A stretch of 64,000 nucleotides of DNA from an uncultured Bacilli bacterium (GTDB lineage: Bacteria; Bacillota_I; Bacilli_A; RF39; UBA660), in the NCBI GenBank assembly GCA_934086395.1, contig CAKOIE010000002.1, forward strand, positions 23,314 through 87,313. Direction: 5' to 3'. Positions 1 through 9,200 of the stretch are shown piece by piece (the stretch's first letter is position 1; every line of letters begins with the position of its first letter). A program made the position numbers and the translations under genes. The notes under the pieces are model-generated. The model saw only the letters and a program-made list of their open reading frames with translations, ran no database searches and was not told the origin of the DNA.

Positions 1-622
1 AGAATATATGATTAAAGGTTATGCTGTAAATCAAAAGAGATTAGAATATCTTGAAAAAACTGTTAAATTAATAGATATTGCTGGAAGAATAGATACCAAA
101 TTAAAAGAAAATGAAGCCCAAGAAATAATTAAAGTAATAAATAATTATTCTAATGCTTTAGACCTTCTAGATGATTATGATCATAAAAGAATTATTAAAC
201 CAAATGGAACTAAAAATAATAAACAAATCACTTATGAAGATTGTTTAAATATCATTACTAAACTAAGATTTAGTAATGATAGTGATTTATTTGCCCTTGA
301 AAGAAATCAAGGATTAAAAGAAATTATTGGTGCTATATACCAATCATTTGATGGTAAAGATTTATATCCTACTATAGAAGAAAAAGCTGCTAATTTCCTT
401 TACTTAATTATTAAAAATCATGTTTTTATTGATGGAAATAAAAGAATTGCTGCTACTCTATTTATATATTTTCTTGAATTCTATAATATCTTATATTTTG
501 AAAATAAACAGATTATAGATAATAATACTCTTGTTGCAATTACTCTCCTAATAGCAGAATCTAATCCAAAAGAAAAGAATATACTTACTGATTTAGTAAT
601 GAATTTTTTAAACAACAAATAA
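1..622 (+). CDS. RhuM/Fic-family protein, C-terminal part (5' end outside window)
   Basis: The reading frame is open to the left edge, so the first ATG (base 8) is probably internal. The residues around it (EYMIKGYAVNQKRLEYLEKT) resemble the middle of RhuM-type virulence or phage-associated proteins. The C-terminal half has a Fic/Doc motif, HVFIDGNKRIAATLF, matching HxFx(D/E)GN(K/G)R. Fic domains transfer AMP or other nucleotide moieties to proteins. RhuM proteins often sit in mobile or restriction-linked islands, but the neighbours here look chromosomal. Target and activity are unknown. The remaining 204 codons end at TAA, followed by a bidirectional terminator. Confidence 0.75.
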   Translation, partial: EYMIKGYAVNQKRLEYLEKTVKLIDIAGRIDTKLKENEAQEIIKVINNYSNALDLLDDYDHKRIIKPNGTKNNKQITYEDCLNIITKLRFSNDSDLFALERNQGLKEIIGAIYQSFDGKDLYPTIEEKAANFLYLIIKNHVFIDGNKRIAATLFIYFLEFYNILYFENKQIIDNNTLVAITLLIAESNPKEKNILTDLVMNFLNNK

Positions 623-656
623 TACATTATACTTTAGTTTATAAAATTAATTACAT

Positions 657-683
657 AAAAAAAGGGCCTAACCCCTTTTTAAA
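657..683. terminator. Bidirectional rho-independent terminator
   Basis: AAAGGG and CCCTTT arms around a 6-nt loop are flanked by A-runs on one side and T-runs on the other. It lies between the convergent RhuM-like gene and the next minus-strand gene and can serve both. Confidence 0.7.
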
Positions 684-1425
684 TTTCCTTAATATTTTTA
701 ATATCTAATACTTCATTAATACTTGTTTTCTTATTCCCTACTAAATAAACAGTAACTAAACTGTTATCATAATCAGTAATTCCTATTTTAGTAAATAAAC
801 TTTTTAAATCAGTTTCACTTAAACTATCTATGGCAATTAATTTAAAACTATCATCAATCATCTTACTTAATTTAACATAATCTAAAATATTATCATAATT
901 GTAATTATTTGAAACTAACACAACCTTTTTCTTACTTTTACCTTTATAAATAGATAAAAATTCCTTAACATTAATATAATATTTTTCATCAAAATTAATT
1001 TTATATAATTCATTGTATTCTTGTTCACTTAAATTATTATCATCCATAAATTTATGTTCATAAGCAAGTTCTTTACTATTATAAAGAGTCTTCTCTTCCC
1101 CATTAATAGTTACAACCAATTTTTTATCATCATATGTTGCAATATATAACTTATTATTTTTAATACTACAATCTAACTTAATAACATTAGAAGAATTATT
1201 ATATTTATAAGTATTACAATCCTTATATCTTTCTTCATTATTACTAACATTTTTAAAACTAAATCTATTATTTGCTAAATTAAGAACATACATATCATTA
1301 TTTTCTAACAAGTACCAATCATGTCCACCTAATTGTTCACTAGGCATATCACTAAAATCATATATAAGAATAGCCCCGACAAATAAGACTGCTAGAATAA
1401 GTATAAATATAAAACCTTTTTTCAT
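679..1425 (-). CDS. Membrane-anchored protein of unknown function
   Basis: 248 residues. One hydrophobic segment near the N-terminus (about residues 4-24) follows a Lys-Lys start, with no lipobox cysteine, so a signal anchor with an extracytoplasmic body is likely. The C-terminal 100 residues (KKVVLVSNNYNYDN onward) have a thioredoxin-like rhythm of beta strand, helix and a late 'TVYLVGNKK' strand, but no CxxC motif, so redox activity is not supported. It is the last gene of a run with uppP, SDR and PAP2 genes and starts 16 bases after uppP. Function is unassigned. Confidence 0.6.
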   Translation of the reverse strand: MKKGFIFILILAVLFVGAILIYDFSDMPSEQLGGHDWYLLENNDMYVLNLANNRFSFKNVSNNEERYKDCNTYKYNNSSNVIKLDCSIKNNKLYIATYDDKKLVVTINGEEKTLYNSKELAYEHKFMDDNNLSEQEYNELYKINFDEKYYINVKEFLSIYKGKSKKKVVLVSNNYNYDNILDYVKLSKMIDDSFKLIAIDSLSETDLKSLFTKIGITDYDNSLVTVYLVGNKKTSINEVLDIKNIKEI

Positions 1426-1441
1426 AAATACCTCTTATCTA

Positions 1442-2245
1442 TTATCTAAATATAAAATATAAAATTACGATAACACTAAGTATTATACGATAATATCCAA
1501 ATATTTTAAAGTCATTTGTTTTAATATATTTAAGTAAGTATTTAATTGCCATTAAAGATACAATAAACGCAGTAATCATTCCAACTAATAATATAATTAT
1601 TTCACTACTTGTAAATACAAACCCAAATTTAAGTATTTTTAATAAAGACGCTCCAGCCATAACAGGAATAGCCATATAAAAAGTAAAATTAGTAATAGTT
1701 GTTCTATCAAGTCCCATTTCTAAACCACCAATAATAGTTGCTCCACTTCTACTAGTTCCAGGAATAATAGATAATACTTGAAATAAGCCAACTTTAAATG
1801 CATTTAAAAATGATACCTCTTTTATTGTATTTTTCTTTTTATGATTTTCAACTATTATAAATAAAACACCATAAATAAATAATGTTATTGCAACAGTCCA
1901 TGGATTATAAAAATGTTCATCTATCCAATCATCAAATAACAATCCAACTATTGCGCATGGTATACATCCTACTAATATTTTACACCATAATATAAAAGTA
2001 TTCTTAGTATCATCTTTAGTTTTATTAAATCCCCAAGGAAATAAATCTTTAAAATAAATAACAACAACAGCCATAATAGCACCAAGTTGAATAACAACTT
2101 CAAACATTTTCCAAAATTCACTTGATACATCCAATTTAATCAATTCATTTGCTAAAATCATATGTCCAGTACTACTTATTGGAAGCCACTCAGTAACACC
2201 TTCAATTATACCTATAATAATAGTCTTTATAATATTTAAAAACAT
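1442..2245 (-). CDS. uppP: Undecaprenyl-diphosphatase (UppP/BacA)
   Basis: 267 residues, normal length for UppP/BacA. This integral membrane enzyme dephosphorylates undecaprenyl diphosphate to recycle the lipid carrier for peptidoglycan synthesis; family members confer bacitracin tolerance. Family motifs are visible: EGVTEWLPISSTGHM near the N-terminus and PGTSRSGATI in the middle, both forming the active site, with about eight hydrophobic segments. The start overlaps the upstream SDR stop as TAATG, so translational coupling is likely. The operon also holds a PAP2 phosphatase, which fits lipid-carrier metabolism. Confidence 0.95.
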   Translation of the reverse strand: MFLNIIKTIIIGIIEGVTEWLPISSTGHMILANELIKLDVSSEFWKMFEVVIQLGAIMAVVVIYFKDLFPWGFNKTKDDTKNTFILWCKILVGCIPCAIVGLLFDDWIDEHFYNPWTVAITLFIYGVLFIIVENHKKKNTIKEVSFLNAFKVGLFQVLSIIPGTSRSGATIIGGLEMGLDRTTITNFTFYMAIPVMAGASLLKILKFGFVFTSSEIIILLVGMITAFIVSLMAIKYLLKYIKTNDFKIFGYYRIILSVIVILYFIFR

Positions 2246-2997
2246 TATTTTTCCTTCTTTCTTTGAATTTTATATAAAATCTTTAATTGTAATCTATACG
2301 GTAAAAATCTAGAAAAGAATATTCCAAGTTTCATCATCATACCAGGAACAATTATCATTTTTCCCTTTAACGCTTTATCAATTCCATATTTAGCAACATA
2401 ACTACTACTTAAACTTCTCGTATTAAATCCACCACCAGCTACACTATTAAAATTTGTATTAACCGGTCCCGGACACAAAGCACTAATTGCAACATTAGAT
2501 TTCTTAACTTTTAATTCTTCATTAATTGCCATCGTAAGTTTAAGAACATAATTCTTAGTTGCATAATAAGTATTTAAATAAGGCCCAGCAAAAAATCCCG
2601 CTGATGATGCTACATTAAGAATCTTACCTTTATTATATTTAACCATATCTTTTAAAAATAGTTTAGTTAAAATATGTAAAGCCTTTATATTAACATCTAT
2701 CATTTCTAATTCTTTATCCAAGTTAGTTTCATCAAAAAATCCAAATAATCCAAAGCCAGCATTATTTATAAGAAAATCAATTTTTTCACCCTTAACTTTT
2801 TCATACAACTTATAAACATTAGCATCAATCGATAAATCATAATCATATATCGCTTTTGCGTTTTTACATAAATCAGCAACCTCTTGAAGTCTTTCTTTAT
2901 TTCTACCTACCAAAAAAACCTCATATCCTAAACTATCTAAATAAATAGCCATATCTTTACCTATACCTGAAGATGCTCCAGTAATTAATGCTTTCAT
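2245..2997 (-). CDS. Short-chain dehydrogenase/reductase
   Basis: 250 residues, classical SDR length. The Rossmann nucleotide-binding motif TGASSGIG starts at residue 7, NNAG follows in the middle, and the catalytic Tyr-x-x-x-Lys is YYATK, with an upstream serine in VASSAG. This supports an NAD(P)(H)-dependent oxidoreductase; the substrate cannot be told from sequence. The tail is basic (KIQRKKEK) and could be membrane-associated. It overlaps the PAP2 gene by ATGA and uppP by TAATG, so the three genes form one tightly coupled unit. Confidence 0.9.
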   Translation of the reverse strand: MKALITGASSGIGKDMAIYLDSLGYEVFLVGRNKERLQEVADLCKNAKAIYDYDLSIDANVYKLYEKVKGEKIDFLINNAGFGLFGFFDETNLDKELEMIDVNIKALHILTKLFLKDMVKYNKGKILNVASSAGFFAGPYLNTYYATKNYVLKLTMAINEELKVKKSNVAISALCPGPVNTNFNSVAGGGFNTRSLSSSYVAKYGIDKALKGKMIIVPGMMMKLGIFFSRFLPYRLQLKILYKIQRKKEK

Positions 2998-3608
2998 TCT
3001 ATTTCTCTCCTATTCAAATAATTAATTCCTATTAATAATACTACAAATCCCCACAAGAAACCACCTATTACATCCGAAAAATAGTGTACACCCAAATATA
3101 TTCTACTCATACCAATCAAAATAACTAATAAGCCAAGTAAAGAAATAATCACTCTTTTAATATTTATATTAATTTTACTTTTATAAATAAAATAGCAAAT
3201 TATCCCATAAAAAACAAAAGATGTCATTGAATGTCCTGAAGGAAAACTAAAATTATTCTCACTTACCAACCATAAACTTATATTAGGTCTTTCTCTTTTA
3301 ACAATTATTTTTAATAATGAGTTTACAAATGAACTACACGCTGAAAAAAGGACTATTCTAAAACATTTATTATTTTTCTTAACAATTCCATATATAATAG
3401 CTAAAACATTAAGAATAACAATAAATTTAACACTCCCCAAAAAAGTAATTACTTTAAAGAAGTTAGTAAAAAAATCACATTTTAAACTAATTAACAAATT
3501 ATATATCCAATTATCTATCACTTTGAATTGATTAGCTACAACTAATAATGTCCAAATTAAAGCAATAATTATTAACAAAAATTTTAAATATTTATATTCT
3601 CTTTTCAT
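2994..3608 (-). CDS. PAP2-family membrane phosphatase
   Basis: 204 residues with about six hydrophobic segments. The three PAP2 signature blocks are present: KRERPN, PSGHSM and SRIYLGVHYFSDVIGG. They supply the phosphate-binding residues and catalytic histidines for dephosphorylation of lipid phosphates such as undecaprenyl diphosphate, phosphatidate or phosphatidylglycerophosphate. It is the first gene of the SDR-uppP run and ends with TGA inside an ATGA overlap, which is direct evidence that TGA is a stop here. It may duplicate or complement UppP; the substrate is uncertain. Confidence 0.9.
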   Translation of the reverse strand: MKREYKYLKFLLIIIALIWTLLVVANQFKVIDNWIYNLLISLKCDFFTNFFKVITFLGSVKFIVILNVLAIIYGIVKKNNKCFRIVLFSACSSFVNSLLKIIVKRERPNISLWLVSENNFSFPSGHSMTSFVFYGIICYFIYKSKININIKRVIISLLGLLVILIGMSRIYLGVHYFSDVIGGFLWGFVVLLIGINYLNRREIE

Positions 3609-3647
3609 AATTAAAATTATATAACATCAATCATAAAATATCTATAA

Positions 3648-4070
3648 TTAATACAATTCTTGACATACACCTCTATTCGGTTTATAAAAACAATGATTTT
3701 TATAACTACCAGCAAAAGGTTGATCATACCAATTTGCGAGACATGAACTTTTTCCAGGTGCATAAAACCATAACGCATGAGTTGCCGGATAATAATATTC
3801 ACCTTTTAAACATCTTTCAGCTAATTGTTTTTCTTTTGTTGTTGCTGTTCCAACAAATAATGAACTATTGACTCCACTAAAACCACCAGGATTTTGATTA
3901 ACTACCCCACTTATACTTCTAATATTTTTAAATGTATAACAAGACGCTATTGCTCTATTAACTATAACATTTCCAACCATAAGCATCCCCAAATTTCCTT
4001 CAGCTAGCGCCTCAGCCCTCATAAGCCTAGCCATCATATCAAGTTCCTTACTTGTATAATTAATTAACAT
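3648..4070 (-). CDS. Cell wall hydrolase, SleB catalytic-domain type
   Basis: About 140 residues. The order RLMRAEALAEGNLGMLMVGN, NVIVNRA, then ALWFYAPGKSSC matches the SleB/CwlJ-like hydrolase domain (Hydrolase_2), with the Glu in RAEA as the expected catalytic residue. Family members cleave spore cortex or vegetative peptidoglycan. There is no signal peptide or peptidoglycan-binding domain, as in CwlJ-type proteins. An ATG at 4082 is possible, but GGTGG lies just upstream of the in-frame ATG at 4070, so I prefer that start. A cortex-lytic role in germination is plausible but not shown. Confidence 0.85.
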   Translation of the reverse strand: MLINYTSKELDMMARLMRAEALAEGNLGMLMVGNVIVNRAIASCYTFKNIRSISGVVNQNPGGFSGVNSSLFVGTATTKEKQLAERCLKGEYYYPATHALWFYAPGKSSCLANWYDQPFAGSYKNHCFYKPNRGVCQELY

Positions 4071-4110
4071 AATAACCACCATTTTATTATATGTTTTAAC
4101 AACAAAAATA

Positions 4111-4138
4111 TTGAAATTATCTAATTTTATGCTATAAT
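4111..4138 (+). promoter_or_regulatory. Sigma-A-type promoter of tRNA-Trp
   Basis: TTGAAA and TATAAT separated by 16 bases, ending 14 bases before the tRNA. Confidence 0.75.
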
Positions 4139-4152
4139 TAATTCATACACAC

Positions 4153-4226
4153 AGGGGTGTGGTATAATGGTAGCATAGGAGTCTCCAAAACTTTTGATGG
4201 GAGTTCGATTCTCTCCACCCCTGCCA
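4153..4226 (+). tRNA. tRNA-Trp (anticodon CCA)
   Basis: A 7-bp acceptor stem (AGGGGTG/CACCCCT), discriminator G and encoded CCA end are present. The anticodon loop CTCCAAA gives CCA, and the T-arm loop is TTCGATT. The D-stem is weak. A CCA anticodon reads only UGG, so this tRNA does not support UGA-as-Trp decoding. Confidence 0.93.
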
Positions 4227-4240
4227 TGATTGTATATAAA

Positions 4241-4271
4241 GACACTATTATTTCTTGATAGTGTTTTTTTA
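4241..4271 (+). terminator. Rho-independent terminator after tRNA-Trp
   Basis: Arms ACACTAT/ATAGTGT with a 9-nt loop, followed by a T-run. Confidence 0.85.
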
Positions 4272-4302
4272 TTAACAAAAAGATACTATTTAATATAATA
4301 TC

Positions 4303-5577
4303 TCACTTATTGTACATAAATTTATATTTGTGGATTGTTAATTCCTTTTTTGTTTTATCATACCTCATAGCATATATTTCATACACACCAGATTCATTAG
4401 GAATAGCATTATATTCATTAGTAGTTTTATTATATACTGAATAATATAAATCTTCTTTAGCCCTAAACTCGGAAGGTAATAATATTTTAAGTTCAGATTT
4501 CATTTTAGTACTTAAAATCCAATTCATACTATTTTCAATACTACTAACTAAATTACTAACATCTTCATTATCATAATAAACATTAATAATAGAATACTCT
4601 CTCTTATCATCATCAAAATAATTTCCCCAATAATGAATTTCTAACTCTCCATTGCTAGGTATATTAGCATCTATATAATTCCTATAATCATTAATTTTAC
4701 TATAGTCTTCACTAAAAGTTGGCATCAAACAAAAAGAACCATAAATTAATAATAAAAAAACTATTATAAATCCACCAACAATATTTTTAGTACAATTTAT
4801 TCCTTTATTTTTATATTTATAACCAAGCACTATTGATGTAATTGGAATAGGTAAACAACACCAAAATATCCAAGTATTTTTTAAAAAATTAAACCCATGT
4901 TGAGGATTTAATTCATCAATTACAGAATATAACCATAAAGCGCCCCATAAACTACCAATAGTTAAAATAAATAAAAAAGTCATAAAATAACTTATTGATA
5001 ATGTATTATCAATATTTTTAAAATTATCTACTCCTTTAATTTTTGAATTATCTCCTAAATTATTCTCCAAATTTTTGAACTTACTTCTTATAAAATTAAT
5101 TAATTCTAAATCACATTTATTTTTTTGTATAATTATAATTATATTCTTATTAGGATATTCAAAATAAAAATTAGTATCAGTTTCCACACATCTACTTATT
5201 TCAGAGTAATTAATAGTTACAGAACTTTTTTTATGATTAATTATAATATAATCTTCATAAAACTCATTTTCACCACTAACCTCTGCCATACCTTTTTTAA
5301 TTCTATTATTTTGAAATCTTTCAGTTACAGATTCTAAACAAGTTTTATAATAAATAAAAATATATATTTCTAATAAAACAAAGAAAATTAAACTAATAAT
5401 CCAATTTTTAAAAAGTAATGAAATAAAACCTGTTATAACAAAATTTAATAAAGTTTCTAATTTAATATATACCCAATATATTCTTTTTGGAAAATACTTT
5501 GCCATTTTACTATACTCATATCCATCAGTTATACTTTCACATTTATATAAACATCTATTCTTTTTTTCTTTATTCAT
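4303..5577 (-). CDS. Membrane protein with YcxB-like domain
   Basis: 424 residues. A basic, Cys-containing N-terminus is followed by two hydrophobic segments (about 40-85). A soluble stretch with YEDYIIINHKKSSVTINYSE then resembles the YcxB-like domain: short beta-rich repeats after a TM hairpin. Three further hydrophobic segments (about 195-285) and an extracytoplasmic C-terminal region follow. Function is unknown for this family. It stands alone between the tRNA-Trp terminator and a convergent region. Domain assignment is by resemblance only. Confidence 0.6.
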   Translation of the reverse strand: MNKEKKNRCLYKCESITDGYEYSKMAKYFPKRIYWVYIKLETLLNFVITGFISLLFKNWIISLIFFVLLEIYIFIYYKTCLESVTERFQNNRIKKGMAEVSGENEFYEDYIIINHKKSSVTINYSEISRCVETDTNFYFEYPNKNIIIIIQKNKCDLELINFIRSKFKNLENNLGDNSKIKGVDNFKNIDNTLSISYFMTFLFILTIGSLWGALWLYSVIDELNPQHGFNFLKNTWIFWCCLPIPITSIVLGYKYKNKGINCTKNIVGGFIIVFLLLIYGSFCLMPTFSEDYSKINDYRNYIDANIPSNGELEIHYWGNYFDDDKREYSIINVYYDNEDVSNLVSSIENSMNWILSTKMKSELKILLPSEFRAKEDLYYSVYNKTTNEYNAIPNESGVYEIYAMRYDKTKKELTIHKYKFMYNK

Positions 5578-5694
5578 ATTTACCTCACTTACATTTCCAA
5601 ATAAACCTATCTAATTTAATTGTACCACATATATTTTAGAAATCCCTACATTAATTTTATTGAAAAGAAAAAATAGTTTTTTAGAACTATCTTT

Positions 5695-6270
5695 TTATAT
5701 AAAATTACTAAATCTATTATATTCTTCTTTTAAGTATTTAACTACATTATTAATATTCTTTTTAAAGATAATAATATCTATTAAAGATGAAATACTTGAA
5801 ACAACAATTATAATTCCTAAACTAATTGTAATAGCACTTACGCTTTCTACTGGATTAATTAATAAGATAACACCACATATTACAGTAATAATATTAGTTA
5901 TTAATGATAGGATAAAATATGGTTCATCTTTCATATAAATATCTAATCTAATTTTAAAGATACCTGATATTAAGAACCATAGTCCTAAGAATATTGGTAG
6001 TATTACTTTTAATGTAACTGGATTTAAAATTATTAAGATACCTATTAAAGTTAAAAGAATTGCATATAGAAATACGTTAATAAAGATATTTTTTGTTTTA
6101 GAATCAATAATAAATAGATAAATACCTGATACTATAAGAGATGCTCCAATTAGATAAGATATAATATTAAAAGATATATCTGGTTTAACTATTAAGATAC
6201 CTCCTACTAATAAGAATACGATTGTTAGTATTATTCCTGAGTTTAAATACTTGTTTAATTTGTTTAACAT
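5695..6270 (-). CDS. HdeD/DUF308-type small membrane protein
   Basis: 191 residues, nearly all hydrophobic, with about six membrane segments. The repeated pattern G(I/L)LI..NPV...ILPIFLGLWFLISGI is typical of HdeD/DUF308 proteins, built from repeated helical hairpins. Role unknown; the E. coli relative is linked to acid resistance. A GAAAGAGG ribosome site precedes the start. It lies 23 bases downstream of the MMPL gene on the same strand and is probably co-transcribed. Confidence 0.75.
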   Translation of the reverse strand: MLNKLNKYLNSGIILTIVFLLVGGILIVKPDISFNIISYLIGASLIVSGIYLFIIDSKTKNIFINVFLYAILLTLIGILIILNPVTLKVILPIFLGLWFLISGIFKIRLDIYMKDEPYFILSLITNIITVICGVILLINPVESVSAITISLGIIIVVSSISSLIDIIIFKKNINNVVKYLKEEYNRFSNFI

Positions 6271-6293
6271 TTTTTACCTCTTTCTTTTCTTTT

Positions 6294-9200
6294 TTATTTG
6301 AACAAGTTTTTAATTCTTGTCCATAAATTTGTTTTAGATGTCTCTTCAGTTACGTTTGTTTTTTCTTCTTGTTTTTCTTTACCATCTAACACTATTATAA
6401 ACTTGGTTTCATCATTTATGCTAGTACCTTTTGATGCATATGATGTATAGTTGTCAGCAAGTTTACTTAATGCTTCTACTCTAGCTTTTGATGAAGCAAT
6501 AGGTCCATTAACTAATGCTGATATTTCTTCAATACCTTCTTTGTTAAATGTTGTAATACCAGTTGATAATGTGTTCATATTTGAATCGATATAATCAATA
6601 TTTGTATATAATGTATTTAGTGATGAAGTAAATGATTTAATTGATTCATTTTTAACTTGATTAGATAAAGTTGGGGCTAAAGTATTTACAATTGATTCAG
6701 CAGTGCTCATAGCTGTTTCTTCAGCAACTGTTGATGCTACACTTTTAGAAACTTTTTCAGCAATATAATTAGTTGTATTTGTAGTAAGTGATGTTATTTC
6801 TTGTTTTAAAGTTAAAGCAAAAGCATTTATTTTATCAATATCATAATTATTTTGAATTAGATATGCGCATGATTCCATATTACCACTTACACATAACATA
6901 TATTTATTTAAGGCTTCTTCACTACCTAAATAAGATAATAATATTTTTGATACAGTTTTAGTTGCTAAGTCAGTAACATAAGTATCATTTGAATTTTTCA
7001 AGTTTTCTTCTACTTTAATCCATGCACTTTCACTTAATTTCTTTTTATAATCATTAGTAAAAGTATTTTGAACAGTATGCATAGTTTGAGTTCTAATACC
7101 AGCAAGAGTATTTTCATCTAAAGCATCTTCATTATTATTTTTTAAATTGTTAATTGAAGATGATAAAGAATTTTTTAATTTATTAATTCCTTTAGATAAG
7201 TCACTTGCACCAGTATCAATCTTATTCATATTAGTTTGTAATTCATCTACTTTAGAGTTTAAGCCATCTAATTTATTAAAAACAGACAAGTCAGTATCAG
7301 AAAGTAATTTATTAGTTGCAACAAAGTACATTGTTGGTAATTTAAAATTATCAGTTTCATAAGATAGAGTTAATGTATTTAAAGAAGATAGTTCACTTAT
7401 ATTTAAACTTCTATTTAAGTATGGTGAAGAGATACCAACAACTATATTTTTATTTCCACTAGCAACTACTTTACCATTATTAATTTTTATATTTGTAGCA
7501 CTACTATCTAACATAGTTCCCATAGTTACTAAAAATGGTGTATACATAGTTTCTTGTTTTCCATTAACTAAAGCATTATGTTTTTCATTATTAGTAAAAT
7601 TAATTACGATTTTAATTTTACCTGATTTACCTAAGATATTATCTAAAGATTCTTCTTTTCCATCTAGATAATATTTAATGTTAACTCCTATCGGTAATGT
7701 TTTTTTACTAGTTCCTTGATAGAATACATCTTTTCCTAGGACATTAATTGTTATATTTTTATTTAATTTAGTTATTTCATCGTTTGATGAGATATTTAAA
7801 ATATCTTCTAATTCAGTATAATCTTCGATGGTATCTAATTTTTTAGTATTTTTTATTTGTTCATTAACTGTTGTACTTATAACATTACCGTTTTCATCTA
7901 TTTTAGAATAAACAGTTTCATTTTTAGTATTGGCAAAAACACATAAGGGGCTTAGCATAGCAACTGTTAATACGGCTAAATTTAATTTTTTCATTTTATT
8001 TCCTTTCATATTAGTTTTATTTATTATGTTATCAAATATAAGTAGAATTGATGGTAAAATAGTTAAAACGAATAACATACTTATTAGGGCTCCTCTACTT
8101 ATTAAGTTACAAATTGAACCAATCATTTCAATTTTAGAATATACTCCTACTCCAAATGTAGCAGCAAAGAAACAAGCCGCACTTACTAGAACAGAATGTC
8201 CACAGTAATTTAAAGTATTAATCATACATTCTTTTTTACTCTTATTAGTTTTACGATTATTTACATATGTTGTAGTTATTAAAATAGCATAATCAATTGT
8301 TGCACCTAATTGGATTGTTCCTAAAACGATGGGAGCAATAAATGGTAGAACACTTCCTGTAAAGTATGAAATGCTCATGTTAGCAAAAATAGCTCCTTCA
8401 ATAACAATTATTAGTAAGAATGGTAAGGAGAAATTCTTTAATATAATAAATAGGATTAAGAAAATACATAATATTGATGAATAGTTAACATTTTTAAAGT
8501 CAGTATCACAAATTGTTACTAAATCTTTCATTAAGGCTCCTTCTCCAGCAACTATTCCATTTTGATCATATTTCTTAACTATTTTATTTATTTCTTCGAT
8601 TTGATTATTTAATTCATTAGTTGCAACATCATATTCAGAATTTATTAATATTAAGTTATATTTATCACTATCAAATAAGTTAATCATATTATCTGATAGA
8701 CCATATTCTACTAATTTGGTTGTTGATAAGGTTAAATCGATTCCTTTTAATGATGATAATTCATTGGTTAAATTTGTTAAGTCATCTGTTTTTAGATTTT
8801 TATCTACTAAGATAATTTGAGGACTAACTATATTATATTTTTCTTTTAATAATTCATTTGTTTTAACACTTTCTAAATAACTTGGAAGTGATCTATCTAA
8901 CTTATAATATACTTCTACTTTATTATTGGCTAAGTAAAGAGGTATTAATAATATAATGAATATTACAAAGAATGCTTTGTTGTGATTTACTATAAATGTA
9001 TTTATTTTATTAAAGTTTGGCATTAACTTTTTATGTTTTGTTTTTGTTACTTGTTTATCAAAGAATAATAATAAACTTGGGAAGATAGTAAGTACTGAGA
9101 TAATTCCTAGTAATACACCTTTAGCCATAACTATTCCGAGGTCAGTACCTAACGTTAACTTCATTGTACATAAGACTAAGAAACCCGCAATTGTTGTTAA

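Noticed and set aside
1..622. Fic/RhuM gene as a toxin of a toxin-antitoxin pair.
   Set aside because: No antitoxin partner is visible, and the gene's 5' part is outside the window.
3617..3802. Alternative reading frame overlapping the SleB-like gene.
   Set aside because: It lies antisense-frame to a conserved hydrolase and has no ribosome site or protein-like pattern.
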